From positions 1 through 9,005 of the forward strand of contig QNAY01000030.1 in NCBI GenBank assembly GCA_003645605.1: 9,005 nucleotides of DNA. The letters run 5' to 3'. A model generated the notes under the pieces. The model worked only from the letters and a program-made list of their open reading frames with translations. It did no database searches and was not told the origin of the DNA. Both the position numbers and the translations under genes were made by a program. Each line of letters begins with the position of its first letter. The stretch's first letter is position 1. Source of the stretch: Thermodesulfobacteriota bacterium. GTDB taxonomy: Bacteria; Desulfobacterota; Dissulfuribacteria; Dissulfuribacterales; UBA3076. Below are positions 1 through 6,708 of this stretch, piece after piece.

Positions 1-147
1 TACCCCCGGATACATCACTTTATTGTTCCAATTTGTGAGCAGATACACATAATATGTCACAGTCATGGGCATTTAAGATTTCTCCCTTCGGTCGAAATGA
101 CAATATGGGCGTGAACGCTTACCTTTTTTCAAAAGCGTTCTTGATTC
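1..147. other. Intergenic stretch upstream of the asnB promoter
   Basis: No open reading frame with coding character is visible here. Positions 87-107 contain a short imperfect hairpin whose outer arms are ATTTC and GAAAT around TCCCTTCGGTC. It resembles the 'gaaatgaca' type of dispersed intergenic repeat seen in many bacterial genomes, but this identification is from memory and not tested. A stronger inverted repeat at 113-140 is listed separately. The end of an upstream gene is not seen. Confidence 0.4.
113..140. repeat. Inverted repeat just upstream of the asnB -35 box
   Basis: A perfect 8-base inverted repeat has arms GAACGCTT (113-120) and AAGCGTTC (133-140) around a 12-base loop containing a T run. 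A second overlapping pair, TTTTTTCAA (124-132) and TTGAAAAAA (148-156), runs into the -35 hexamer. It could be an operator for the downstream promoter or the terminator of a gene outside the window. No T tract follows the GC stem, so a plain rho-independent terminator is not well supported. Confidence 0.4.
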
Positions 148-176
148 TTGAAAAAACCCAATCTGCGGCATACGAT
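148..176 (+). promoter_or_regulatory. Sigma70-type promoter for asnB
   Basis: The -35 hexamer TTGAAA (148-153) is followed by a 17-base spacer and the -10 hexamer TACGAT (171-176), each one or two mismatches from consensus with ideal spacing. The start point would lie near 183, leaving a leader of about 80 bases before the asparagine synthetase ATG. The assignment rests on consensus match alone. Confidence 0.55.
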
Positions 177-206
177 AAATGTTGAATGATTGATAAGGAG
201 TACCTA

Positions 207-227
207 TTCAACCTTTAACCTTCAACC
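207..227. repeat. Three heptamer repeats in the asnB leader
   Basis: Three tandem 7-base units, TTCAACC, TTTAACC and TTCAACC, lie between the predicted promoter and the ribosome binding site of the asparagine synthetase gene. They resemble the 7-8-base units at other gene boundaries in this window (2662-2736, 4728-4762, 4802-4857). Confidence 0.55.
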
Positions 228-265
228 TAAATAGTGACGATAAGGATTCAAAAAGGATTCGGAAA

Positions 266-2212
266 ATGTGTGGTATTTGCGGTCTTTATAACTTGGAAGG
301 TGACGATTCAGGAGATAACCTCAAAGGAATAGTCCGGGCCATGACAGCACAGTTGCGCCATCGCGGGCCTGACGAAAAGGGATATTACTTCCACGGCCCA
401 ATGGCTATGGGTCACGCGCGTTTGAGCATCATAGATCTCACCACAGGCCAACAGCCTATGAGCAATGAAGATGATTCCGTGTGGATCGTATTTAACGGCG
501 AGATCTTTAATTACATAGAGCTGCGGGCCGGACTTGAGGGAAAAGGCCATGTTTTTCGAACTACGTCTGATACAGAAGTGCTGGTTCACCTCTATGAGGA
601 TTTGGGGCCGGACATGCTGGACCGACTGAATGGTCAGTTTGCCTTTGCCATTTATGACAAAAAAGACAGGTCTCTTTTCCTCGCCAGAGATCCCTTTGGA
701 ATCTGCCCCCTGTTTTACTGCAAAAAAGGAAAGCTTCTGGTATTTGCCTCAGAGATAAAGGCGCTGCGTGAGATTCCTGATATGGAACTTGCGCTTGATC
801 CTTTGGCTCTGAGCCAGATTTTTACATTCTGGTCGGTGCTTTCCCCCCGTACTACATTTAAGGACATAATGTCTCTTCCCCCTGGGAATTGGCTTAAGAT
901 CGGCCCTGAGACCGGACTCTCTTCTCCCAGGCGCTATTGGCATCTGGATTTTCCAAAGCTGGGGGAAGAAGATAGGACCAGAACGGAAACAGCTTGGGCT
1001 GAAAAAGTTGAAAATGCCATGGTTGAAGCAGTCCGCCTTCGTCTCAGGGCGGACGTACCGGTTGGAGTATATCTTTCCGGGGGCTTAGACTCTTCTATTA
1101 TCGCCACCATAGTTAAAAAACTGACATCAACACCAATAGAGGCCTTTTCCCTGGCCTTTGCGGATGCATCCTATGACGAATCTGATTTTCAGCAGAGATT
1201 AGCCCGGTCAATAGGGGTTAGCTACAATGCTGTAAGGGTAAAAAACCATCAAATAGGTCAGGTCTTTCCAGAGGTGATCCGGCACGGAGAACGACCAATC
1301 TTAAGGGCAGCCCCGGCCCCGCTGTTTCTTCTCTCCGGCCTGGTGCAAAAAACAGGATTCAAAGTAGTCCTTACCGGAGAAGGGGCGGATGAGCTCTTTG
1401 GAGGCTATGACATCTTCAAGGAAGATAAAATCCGCCGTTTCTGGGCAAAAGCCCCTGAGAGTCCTTGCAGACCCCGGCTTCTGAACCGCCTCTATCCGCA
1501 TGCACCACTGGCCACAACAAGAGCCGGGCGTATGCTGACGGCTTTTTATCGCAAGGACCTGCTTCCTACCAATATCTTTGGCTATTCCCACCGTCCTACA
1601 TGGAACAATACCCGGGTGCTTAGTGCCTATTTCAGCCACAATCTCAAGGAAGCCATTGGAGATTACGATCCTGTGGAAGAACTCAGGGCCAATGTGCCTG
1701 GCACCTTTTCTTCATGGCACCCATTGCACCAGGCCCAGTTCTTGGAAACTCGGTTGCTCTTGTCAGAATATCTTTTGAGTTCCCAGGGGGAGAGGATGAC
1801 CATGGGTCACTCGATTGAAGGAAGATACCCCTTCCTTGACCCGAAAGTGACATCCCTGGCAACACGAATTCCACCGTATTTAAAGCTCAGAGGCCTAAAT
1901 GAAAAATACGTGTTACGCAAGGCCTTTGAAAAGCACCTTCCTTCAGAGATAGCCCAACGTCCCAAACGGCCTTACCTGGCTCCGAACAAGGAAAGCTTTT
2001 TGGACCGACCGGATGTCTCAATGGTTTACGAAATCCTTTCACCGGAGAGGCTGTCCGAGAGCGGTTTTTTTGATGTGTCAAAGGTGGACAAATTACTCAA
2101 TAAATGCGCCAAGGGCGGGCAACTTGGTTTCAGGGACAATGCGGGATTTCTGGGAATATTATCTACGCAGATATTGTGGGAAAATTTTTTGGCTAAGGAC
2201 CCTCTGTTTTGA
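266..2212 (+). CDS. asnB: Asparagine synthetase, glutamine-hydrolysing
   Basis: This enzyme converts aspartate to asparagine in the cytosol, using ATP and ammonia released from glutamine. The N-terminal Ntn-type glutaminase domain starts with MCGICG, so Cys2 is the nucleophile once Met1 is removed, and RHRGPDE (31-37) is the usual glutamine-site segment. The C-terminal synthetase domain carries the ATP pyrophosphatase loop SGGLDS (271-276), a TGEGADE segment (from 370) and SIEGRYPFLD (516-525), all typical of the family. The 648 residues fit the longer bacterial AsnB-type proteins. The ATG is fixed by the need for Cys2 and by AAGGA at 253-257, eight bases upstream. A promoter lies at 148-176. 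No neighbouring gene points to a special role, although similar amidotransferases serve polysaccharide or exosortase loci. The gene appears intact. Confidence 0.95.
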   Translation: MCGICGLYNLEGDDSGDNLKGIVRAMTAQLRHRGPDEKGYYFHGPMAMGHARLSIIDLTTGQQPMSNEDDSVWIVFNGEIFNYIELRAGLEGKGHVFRTTSDTEVLVHLYEDLGPDMLDRLNGQFAFAIYDKKDRSLFLARDPFGICPLFYCKKGKLLVFASEIKALREIPDMELALDPLALSQIFTFWSVLSPRTTFKDIMSLPPGNWLKIGPETGLSSPRRYWHLDFPKLGEEDRTRTETAWAEKVENAMVEAVRLRLRADVPVGVYLSGGLDSSIIATIVKKLTSTPIEAFSLAFADASYDESDFQQRLARSIGVSYNAVRVKNHQIGQVFPEVIRHGERPILRAAPAPLFLLSGLVQKTGFKVVLTGEGADELFGGYDIFKEDKIRRFWAKAPESPCRPRLLNRLYPHAPLATTRAGRMLTAFYRKDLLPTNIFGYSHRPTWNNTRVLSAYFSHNLKEAIGDYDPVEELRANVPGTFSSWHPLHQAQFLETRLLLSEYLLSSQGERMTMGHSIEGRYPFLDPKVTSLATRIPPYLKLRGLNEKYVLRKAFEKHLPSEIAQRPKRPYLAPNKESFLDRPDVSMVYEILSPERLSESGFFDVSKVDKLLNKCAKGGQLGFRDNAGFLGILSTQILWENFLAKDPLF

Positions 2213-2223
2213 CAGATGAAGCT

Positions 2224-2601
2224 TTACTTTTTTCTGACTGTAGTACGCTCTACCACCTTCCGGTAATAGATCTGATCCTTTTCTAGGTCGATGGGCCTCT
2301 TGCGTGACATGTTGGCCTTGGTCACCATAAGATTTATTTTCTGGGCCTGCCTGTAACGCTCCTGTTCATCTTCCAGACTTTCCAGCAGGTCTGTTGCAGT
2401 CTTGATCTCCTTTTCACTCTGGATCTCAGGTGGTATAAAACCGGCGTTCTTGAGTATCTTGTATGCCATTCGAAGATCTGGAGGTATTGACGAGTTATCC
2501 TCAAAGACCAGTGGTTTGCCTTTACCCTTAATGTCGTCAAGGTCCCCCCGTTCAATAGCTTCCCTGATCCGGTTTTCTGCTATTTTATGAAAATTGAACA
2601 T
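2224..2601 (-). CDS. DUF1992 (YhdN-like, DnaJ-homologue-associated) protein
   Basis: This is a small soluble 125-residue protein of the DUF1992 family, which includes E. coli YhdN and a conserved region of eukaryotic DNAJC28. Its molecular function is not established. The family signature is clear: an N-terminal helix IAENRIREAIERGD (7-20), then GKGKPL (26-31), then a PPDLRMAYKILKNAGFIPPE segment (40-59), followed by a charged helical tail ending in lysines and arginines. There is no J domain, signal peptide or membrane segment. The length matches bacterial members. It is convergent with asnB, with 11 bases between stop codons. The ATG at 2601 is chosen because MFNFHKIAEN matches the usual family start; a GGAG lies rather far upstream (about 12 bases), so the ribosome site is weak. 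Confidence 0.88.
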   Translation of the reverse strand: MFNFHKIAENRIREAIERGDLDDIKGKGKPLVFEDNSSIPPDLRMAYKILKNAGFIPPEIQSEKEIKTATDLLESLEDEQERYRQAQKINLMVTKANMSRKRPIDLEKDQIYYRKVVERTTVRKK

Positions 2602-2661
2602 GGCCGGGCATTTCTCCAGGTTGTTAGTAAAAGAACCATAGGGTAATAATAACTTAAAACG

Positions 2662-2738
2662 AATTGAGAGATTGAGGGATTGAGGGATTTAAATCATTAG
2701 AGTACCTTCAATTCTTCAATTCACAATTCCTCAATTAT
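2662..2738. repeat. Octamer repeat cluster in both orientations
   Basis: Positions 2662-2685 hold three near-identical 8-base units (AATTGAGA, GATTGAGG, GATTGAGG). Positions 2707-2736 hold about four units of the opposite orientation (TTCAATTC twice, then diverged copies). The two halves could pair as an imperfect hairpin. The core, TCAATC in one orientation, is shared with the array at 4802-4857. The stretch is intergenic and lies upstream of the DUF1992 gene. Confidence 0.6.
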
Positions 2739-2745
2739 CAGTATG

Positions 2746-2887
2746 TTGTAGGTTGGGTTAAGCGGTTATAGTCATCACTTTTGTTGGGTTCGCCTGACTT
2801 AATAGAACATCAACGCACTGAGATCACCGCAAAATTAGCGAACCTAACAAAATTAGTTGTAGGCCGACGGCTTAACCCAACCTACAA
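2746..2887. repeat. 142-bp nested palindromic element, MITE/REP-like
   Basis: Perfect 18-base inverted repeats bound the element: 2746-2763 starts TTGTAGGTTGGGTTAAGC and 2870-2887 is its exact reverse complement. Inside, 2779-2793 (TTTTGTTGGGTTCGC) pairs with 2838-2852 with one mismatch. A further pair, TTGTAGG (2857-2863) and CCTACAA (2881-2887), would let the right end fold on itself. No coding region lies inside. The GTAGGTTGGGTT motif is the kind found in abundant small dispersed repeats of several bacterial phyla, so a non-autonomous mobile element or REP/BIME-type unit is likely. No clear target duplication is visible at the edges. Confidence 0.75.
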
Positions 2888-2955
2888 TTTGTCGTTTAGG
2901 GCAGCGAAGAGAATAACCCCTATATTAAAATATAATAAAGGAGGTCGCTTGTAAA

Positions 2956-3084
2956 ATGCCAGTTTTTTTTAAGGACAAGAAGTCTTGTTTCGCAAGCGGC
3001 TCGCAAGGTCAACGAAAGAAAGGTAACCCTGAATCGGTGAATGCCTATCAAACTGTTTTGTGTTCTAGGAAATTATGCTTTTAG
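2956..3084 (+). CDS. Possible 42-residue leader ORF overlapping the recN start
   Basis: An ATG at 2956 opens a 42-codon frame that ends at TAG 3082-3084, overlapping the recN start by ten bases. AAGGAGG (2938-2944) lies 11 bases before the ATG, a strong Shine-Dalgarno sequence at somewhat long spacing. A TATAAT is at 2931-2936 and a TATATT at 2921-2926, without a good -35 box. The peptide begins MPVFFKDKKSC and ends VLCSRKLCF; it is basic with four cysteines. It matches no family I recognise. It may be a translated leader coupling ribosomes into recN, or simply non-coding leader with a chance ribosome site. Confidence 0.25.
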   Translation: MPVFFKDKKSCFASGSQGQRKKGNPESVNAYQTVLCSRKLCF

Positions 3085-4775
3085 AGCTTGGGTTGGAAAA
3101 TTTTATACTCTTCGAAAGGGTATCTCTTTGCTTGTCAAGCGGGCTTACTGTGCTTACGGGAGAGACCGGTGCAGGCAAGTCCTTACTTGTTCAGGCTCTG
3201 AAACTGATCCTGGGAGCCAGGGCGGATTTGCAGCAGATCAGGACCGGGACAAAGCAGGCATTGGTGCAGGCAGTGTTTGATGCTTCACCCGAGATCCGGG
3301 ACCAACTGGAGGATATGGGGATATCCTGTGACGATGAACTGGTCATAAGAAGGACGGTTGCACACACCGGAAGGGGGAGAATATATGTAAATGGGGCCAT
3401 TGTAAGCCTTCAGGACCTGAGACGAATTGTATCTGGCCTGGCAAGTCTTGCCGGACAACACGAGTACCAGGAACTCCTTCGCCGGGAGAGACACGGACCA
3501 TGGCTGGACCGCTTTTCCGGGCTTGGGCATGAAGTGGACCGGATAGCCATCTTATATCAAGATGTTAAGCGGTTTCAAACAAATCTCCAAAGGGCAGTCG
3601 CGACCAAAGAAGAGGCGGCAGAGGAAATGGACAGGCTCCGGCAGGAGGCGGAGAAAATTGACAAAATTGCTCCCAAGCCGGAAGAGGAAGAAAGGCTTGA
3701 ACAGGAACTCAAGGTATTAAAGGCCGCTGAGGCCCTGCGGAACCTGGGAAACAACTGCTACAGGACCCTCTATGCTGATAAAGGATCGATCCAGGAGAAA
3801 TTGGCAATCTGCAAACAGGACCTTAAACGTATGGCAGACCTTGATCCCACTTTGGGAAAAACCGTTAACGAGCTGGAATCTGTGGTATATCAGGCAGAAG
3901 AGGTGGCGTGGACTATTCGTGATTATATTCATGGCCTTCCAACAGATCTTTCCCAATTGGAACGGATTGAGGAACGAATCTACGGACTCAGGGGACTTAA
4001 AAAACACTTTGGTCCAACAATTGAGGACGTCCTGGCCTATCGAAATGACATTGATATAAAGCTTGCGACCTTTTACGAAAAAGGCGACCGGATAGAGGAA
4101 CTGAAGACAAAACTCGAAGAAAACGAAAAAAGGCTCGTAATTGCCGCCTTGGACCTGAGTAAAAAAAGACGTCAGGGGGCAAAGAAACTTTCCAAGGCTA
4201 TTAAAGCCGAATTATCTGACCTTAAGCTGGCCAAAACCGGTTTTATGGTTGATGTCCGGGCCGCTGAAAGGCCCATAGCCTCAGATATAGGACCCCGGGG
4301 GTTTGACAAGGTGCAGTTTTTATTCAGTCCAAACGTCGGGCAACCTCTTCGTCCCCTGGCGTCAATTGCTTCAGGGGGAGAACTCTCAAGAGTAATGCTG
4401 GCTTTAAGGGCTGCCCTGGCTAGGCAGGCAGGCATTGAAACCATTGTGTTTGACGAGATAGACGCTGGATTAGGGGGAGAGGTGGCGGAAAAAGTAGGTT
4501 TTAAACTCAAGGCGCTATCTTCTTTCGGCCAAGTTGTCACCATAACTCATTTTCCACAGATAGCGGCAAAGGGCGATCATCACATAGCATTAGAGAAGGT
4601 AGTCAAGGGAGACAAGACAGCCATTGTGATAAGAGAAGTAGAAGGAAACCAGCGCCTTGAGGAACTCACGAGGATGCTTGGAGGAGACAGGGAAACAGCC
4701 AAGGCATATGCCGGGAAACTGCTCGCGGGTTCAAAGATTCAAGGTTCAGGGGTTCAGAGTTCGCCGAAAATCTAA
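3075..4775 (+). CDS. recN: DNA repair protein RecN
   Basis: RecN is a cytosolic SMC-like ATPase that acts early in recombinational repair of double-strand breaks, helping to hold and tether DNA ends. The 566 residues are close to the usual size of about 550-570. The N-terminal ATPase half has MLLELGLENFILFE and Walker A GETGAGKS (29-36). A long, charged coiled-coil region follows, roughly residues 160-370. The C-terminal ATPase half has the ABC signature SGGELSR (433-439), Walker B IVFDEIDAGLGG with D460 and E461, and the switch histidine H492 in THFPQIA. The ATG at 3075 gives the canonical family start and has AGGA four bases upstream. The last fifteen or so residues, GSKIQGSGVQSSPKI, come from a short tandem repeat at 4728-4762 and are probably not conserved. 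A PP-loop gene follows 18 bases downstream, suggesting one transcript. Confidence 0.96.
   Translation: MLLELGLENFILFERVSLCLSSGLTVLTGETGAGKSLLVQALKLILGARADLQQIRTGTKQALVQAVFDASPEIRDQLEDMGISCDDELVIRRTVAHTGRGRIYVNGAIVSLQDLRRIVSGLASLAGQHEYQELLRRERHGPWLDRFSGLGHEVDRIAILYQDVKRFQTNLQRAVATKEEAAEEMDRLRQEAEKIDKIAPKPEEEERLEQELKVLKAAEALRNLGNNCYRTLYADKGSIQEKLAICKQDLKRMADLDPTLGKTVNELESVVYQAEEVAWTIRDYIHGLPTDLSQLERIEERIYGLRGLKKHFGPTIEDVLAYRNDIDIKLATFYEKGDRIEELKTKLEENEKRLVIAALDLSKKRRQGAKKLSKAIKAELSDLKLAKTGFMVDVRAAERPIASDIGPRGFDKVQFLFSPNVGQPLRPLASIASGGELSRVMLALRAALARQAGIETIVFDEIDAGLGGEVAEKVGFKLKALSSFGQVVTITHFPQIAAKGDHHIALEKVVKGDKTAIVIREVEGNQRLEELTRMLGGDRETAKAYAGKLLAGSKIQGSGVQSSPKI
4728..4762. repeat. 7-8-base repeat forming the recN 3' end
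   Basis: About four units built on GGTTCAA/GGTTCAG (GGTTCAAA, GATTCAA, GGTTCAG, GGGTTCAG, then AGTTC) cover the last codons before the recN stop at 4773-4775. They encode the low-complexity tail of RecN. Confidence 0.6.
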
Positions 4776-4793
4776 ACTATATTTCAAACCAGC

Positions 4794-5864
4794 ATGAACA
4801 CCAAATCACCAAATCACCAAATCACTAAATCACTCAATCATTCAATCACTCAATCACCAAATTCCCCCACCTGCCTGGTCCTTTATTCCGGCGGTCTGGA
4901 CAGCATCCTTGCCTGCAAGGTCCTTCAGGAGCAGGGAATCCATGTCATAGCCCTTTATTTCATTACGCCATTTTTTGGTTATAAGCTCAAAGGACAAGAA
5001 AGTATCTCAAAGAAGAAAGCGCTTGCCGACCACGGGATACAATTTGAGAAAATAGATATCTCCGAGGCATACCTTAAAATGGTAAAGAGCCCGGAGTATG
5101 GCTATGGAAAATACATGAATCCCTGCATTGACTGTAGGATTCTGATGGTCCGAAAGGCCATGAAGATGCTTGGAGAATTCAATGCATCCTTTGTTGTCAC
5201 AGGAGAGGTCCTGGGCCAAAGGCCCATGTCCCAGCGCAGAGATGCACTCAGGATAATAGAGCGGGACAGCGGTGCCGACGGACTGCTTTTACGTCCTCTC
5301 TCAGCCCTTCATCTCCGGCCCACAGACATGGAAAATAAGGGTCTGGTTGACCGATCAAGGTTGCTTGAATTGACCGGCAGAGGGCGAAAAGACCAGATAG
5401 CACTTGCCGTCAAATATGGCATCAAAGAATATCCGGCTCCCGCTGGCGGATGTGTGCTTGCTGACCCTATACTGTCCCGGAGACTGAAACGCGTGTTCGA
5501 GCTTTGGCCGGATTTTGATGTTAATGACTGCGTCCTTGCCCAAATGGGAAAACACTTTATCCTGCCTGACAGATCCTGGCTGGTAATTGGTAGAGACGAA
5601 AGGGAAAATGCGAAGATTGTATCCATAATAAGGAAAGGGGATATCAAGCTCGATCTGGCACGAGTTCCCGGACCCACAGGACTTTGGCGAAAGATGATAT
5701 ACTCTGATGTCAATGCAGATATTGCAGCAAGCATCCTGTGCCGATATACAAAGGTGAAAAAGCGTTCGGAAGAGGTCAAACTGTCAGGACCGGGAAGTGA
5801 AAACATAAAAATTTTCAGAACCGTGCCGGCTTCAGATGAAACGATAAATAAATATGGAATGTAG
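4794..5864 (+). CDS. PP-loop ATPase, predicted tRNA/RNA sulfurtransferase (ThiI/MnmA-like)
   Basis: This is probably an enzyme that adenylates a nucleic-acid base with ATP and replaces oxygen with sulfur, as ThiI and MnmA do for tRNA. The PP-loop SGGLDS is at 32-37, after a hydrophobic strand LVLY. Cys111 and Cys114 lie in NPCIDCR, TGEVLGQRPMSQ begins at 136, and a third cysteine, C220, follows PAPAGG. Three conserved cysteines suggest an iron-sulfur or persulfide-carrying centre, as in cysteine-rich thiolases of this superfamily. The C-terminal 130 residues look like a separate small domain and I see no THUMP domain. The exact RNA target cannot be read from the sequence. The ATG at 4794 has no clear Shine-Dalgarno sequence, and residues 4-23 are encoded by an octamer repeat, so the true start may be an unusual codon near residue 24. 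It follows recN by 18 bases. Confidence 0.75.
   Translation: MNTKSPNHQITKSLNHSITQSPNSPTCLVLYSGGLDSILACKVLQEQGIHVIALYFITPFFGYKLKGQESISKKKALADHGIQFEKIDISEAYLKMVKSPEYGYGKYMNPCIDCRILMVRKAMKMLGEFNASFVVTGEVLGQRPMSQRRDALRIIERDSGADGLLLRPLSALHLRPTDMENKGLVDRSRLLELTGRGRKDQIALAVKYGIKEYPAPAGGCVLADPILSRRLKRVFELWPDFDVNDCVLAQMGKHFILPDRSWLVIGRDERENAKIVSIIRKGDIKLDLARVPGPTGLWRKMIYSDVNADIAASILCRYTKVKKRSEEVKLSGPGSENIKIFRTVPASDETINKYGM
4802..4857. repeat. Seven-unit octamer array inside the PP-loop gene 5' end
   Basis: Seven consecutive 8-base units run without a break: CAAATCAC three times, TAAATCAC, TCAATCAT, then TCAATCAC twice, with a degenerate eighth at 4858-4865. Because 8 is not a multiple of 3, the reading frame yields a 24-base period, NHQITKSL followed by NHSITQSP. 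The array stays open in the frame of the PP-loop protein. The core TCAATC also occurs in the cluster at 2662-2738. Confidence 0.85.
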
Positions 5865-5981
5865 TTGGCAGACGAGTTTACATTTTCGTGATTACACTGC
5901 AAAAAGTATCTGTCAAATTAATTTTCTCAAGTGCATGCCAAACCTTCTTCCTTATGATGCCCTATAACCCTCTCTTATCAT

Positions 5982-6700
5982 CTACATAAGACGCATATCC
6001 TCGGCTTCCCGCAAAAGATCTTCCCGGAATTTCGGATGGGCGATACTGATGAGGGCATCCGCCCGTTCACGAACGCTTTTTTGTTTCAAATCCACAATGC
6101 CATATTCGGTGGCCATGTAGTTTACATCCATGCGCGGCGTCGTTACCGCAGTCCCATCGGCGAGACGGCCCACAACCCTGGATACCGTCCCGTTTTTCGC
6201 AGTGGAATAGAATGCCATGATGGACCTTCCTCCCCGTGAGGCATAGGCGCCTCGAACAAAATCAAGCTGACAACCGGTGCCGCTGTACTGGAACCCTCCT
6301 ATATACTCGTAGTTGCACTGTCCAGTCAGGTCCACTTCGATAATCGAGTTGATAGCCACCATGTTGTCGTTTTGTGCAATTACCCTTAGATCCATCACAT
6401 AAGAGGAAGGATAGCTTTCCATACTTGGGTTGTCGTGCATGAAGCGAAACACTTCATCAGTGCCGTATGCTACGGAAAAGACATGCTTGTGCCGATGCAA
6501 GGTTTTACGGCAGCCGGTGATGACGCCTTTCTTGATCAGTTCAACCATATCAGTGACACATGGTTTTCTACAATAGCGTCCACTTCGGAAACATGGAGCA
6601 GCGAGTTACCAAAGACCCGCAGCATGTTTTCATTGACTTCCACAATAGAAGGATCATTTTGTTTATGATAGTTCTTGCAACGAACCAATTTGGGACTATG
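5982..6700 (-). pseudogene. Acetyl-CoA hydrolase / 4-hydroxybutyrate CoA-transferase remnant
   Basis: The parent family moves CoA between acyl-CoA and acetate or similar acids (about 430 residues; AbfT, Cat2). Two pieces remain. Codons around 6551-6700 read KNYHKQNDPSIVEVNENM then LRVFGNSLLHVSEVDAIVENHV, matching the middle of the family (compare AbfT 'VYGDTFVHVSEIDKFVE'). The second piece, from about 6554 to 5982, reads VTDMVELIKKGVI through YSGTGCQLDFVRGA, TEYGI and SIAHPKFREDLL, the C-terminal domain to a normal end. Compared with AbfT, about 60 residues between the pieces are missing, including the GIG-PDAV loop and the GIHSEM segment that carries the catalytic glutamate. The join is out of frame and the first piece runs into TGA. 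The N-terminal ~170 residues are also missing, cut off at the end of the ATPase gene. The longest open part (6548-5982) could still make a 188-residue fragment but not an active enzyme. Confidence 0.85.
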
Positions 6701-6708
6701 AATATTGG

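Noticed and set aside
1301..1639. 112-codon minus-strand open frame
   Set aside because: It lies opposite the synthetase domain of asnB; no motif.
2888..3074. Riboswitch or structured leader RNA upstream of recN
   Set aside because: Small hairpins are present (for example around 2975-2988), but no conserved core of a riboswitch class I know could be matched.
3041..3280. 79-codon plus-strand frame overlapping the recN start
   Set aside because: The alternative frame of recN covers its Walker A region; recN is clearly the coding frame.
4172..4543. 123-codon minus-strand open frame
   Set aside because: It lies opposite the conserved C-terminal ATPase half of recN and has shadow-type composition.
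4802..4865. CRISPR array
   Set aside because: The repeats are 8 bases, contiguous and without spacers, so this is a simple tandem array.
5309..5902. 197-codon minus-strand open frame
   Set aside because: It lies opposite the PP-loop gene, whose motifs are clear; the minus-strand translation has low-complexity Ser/Leu composition and no recognisable domain.
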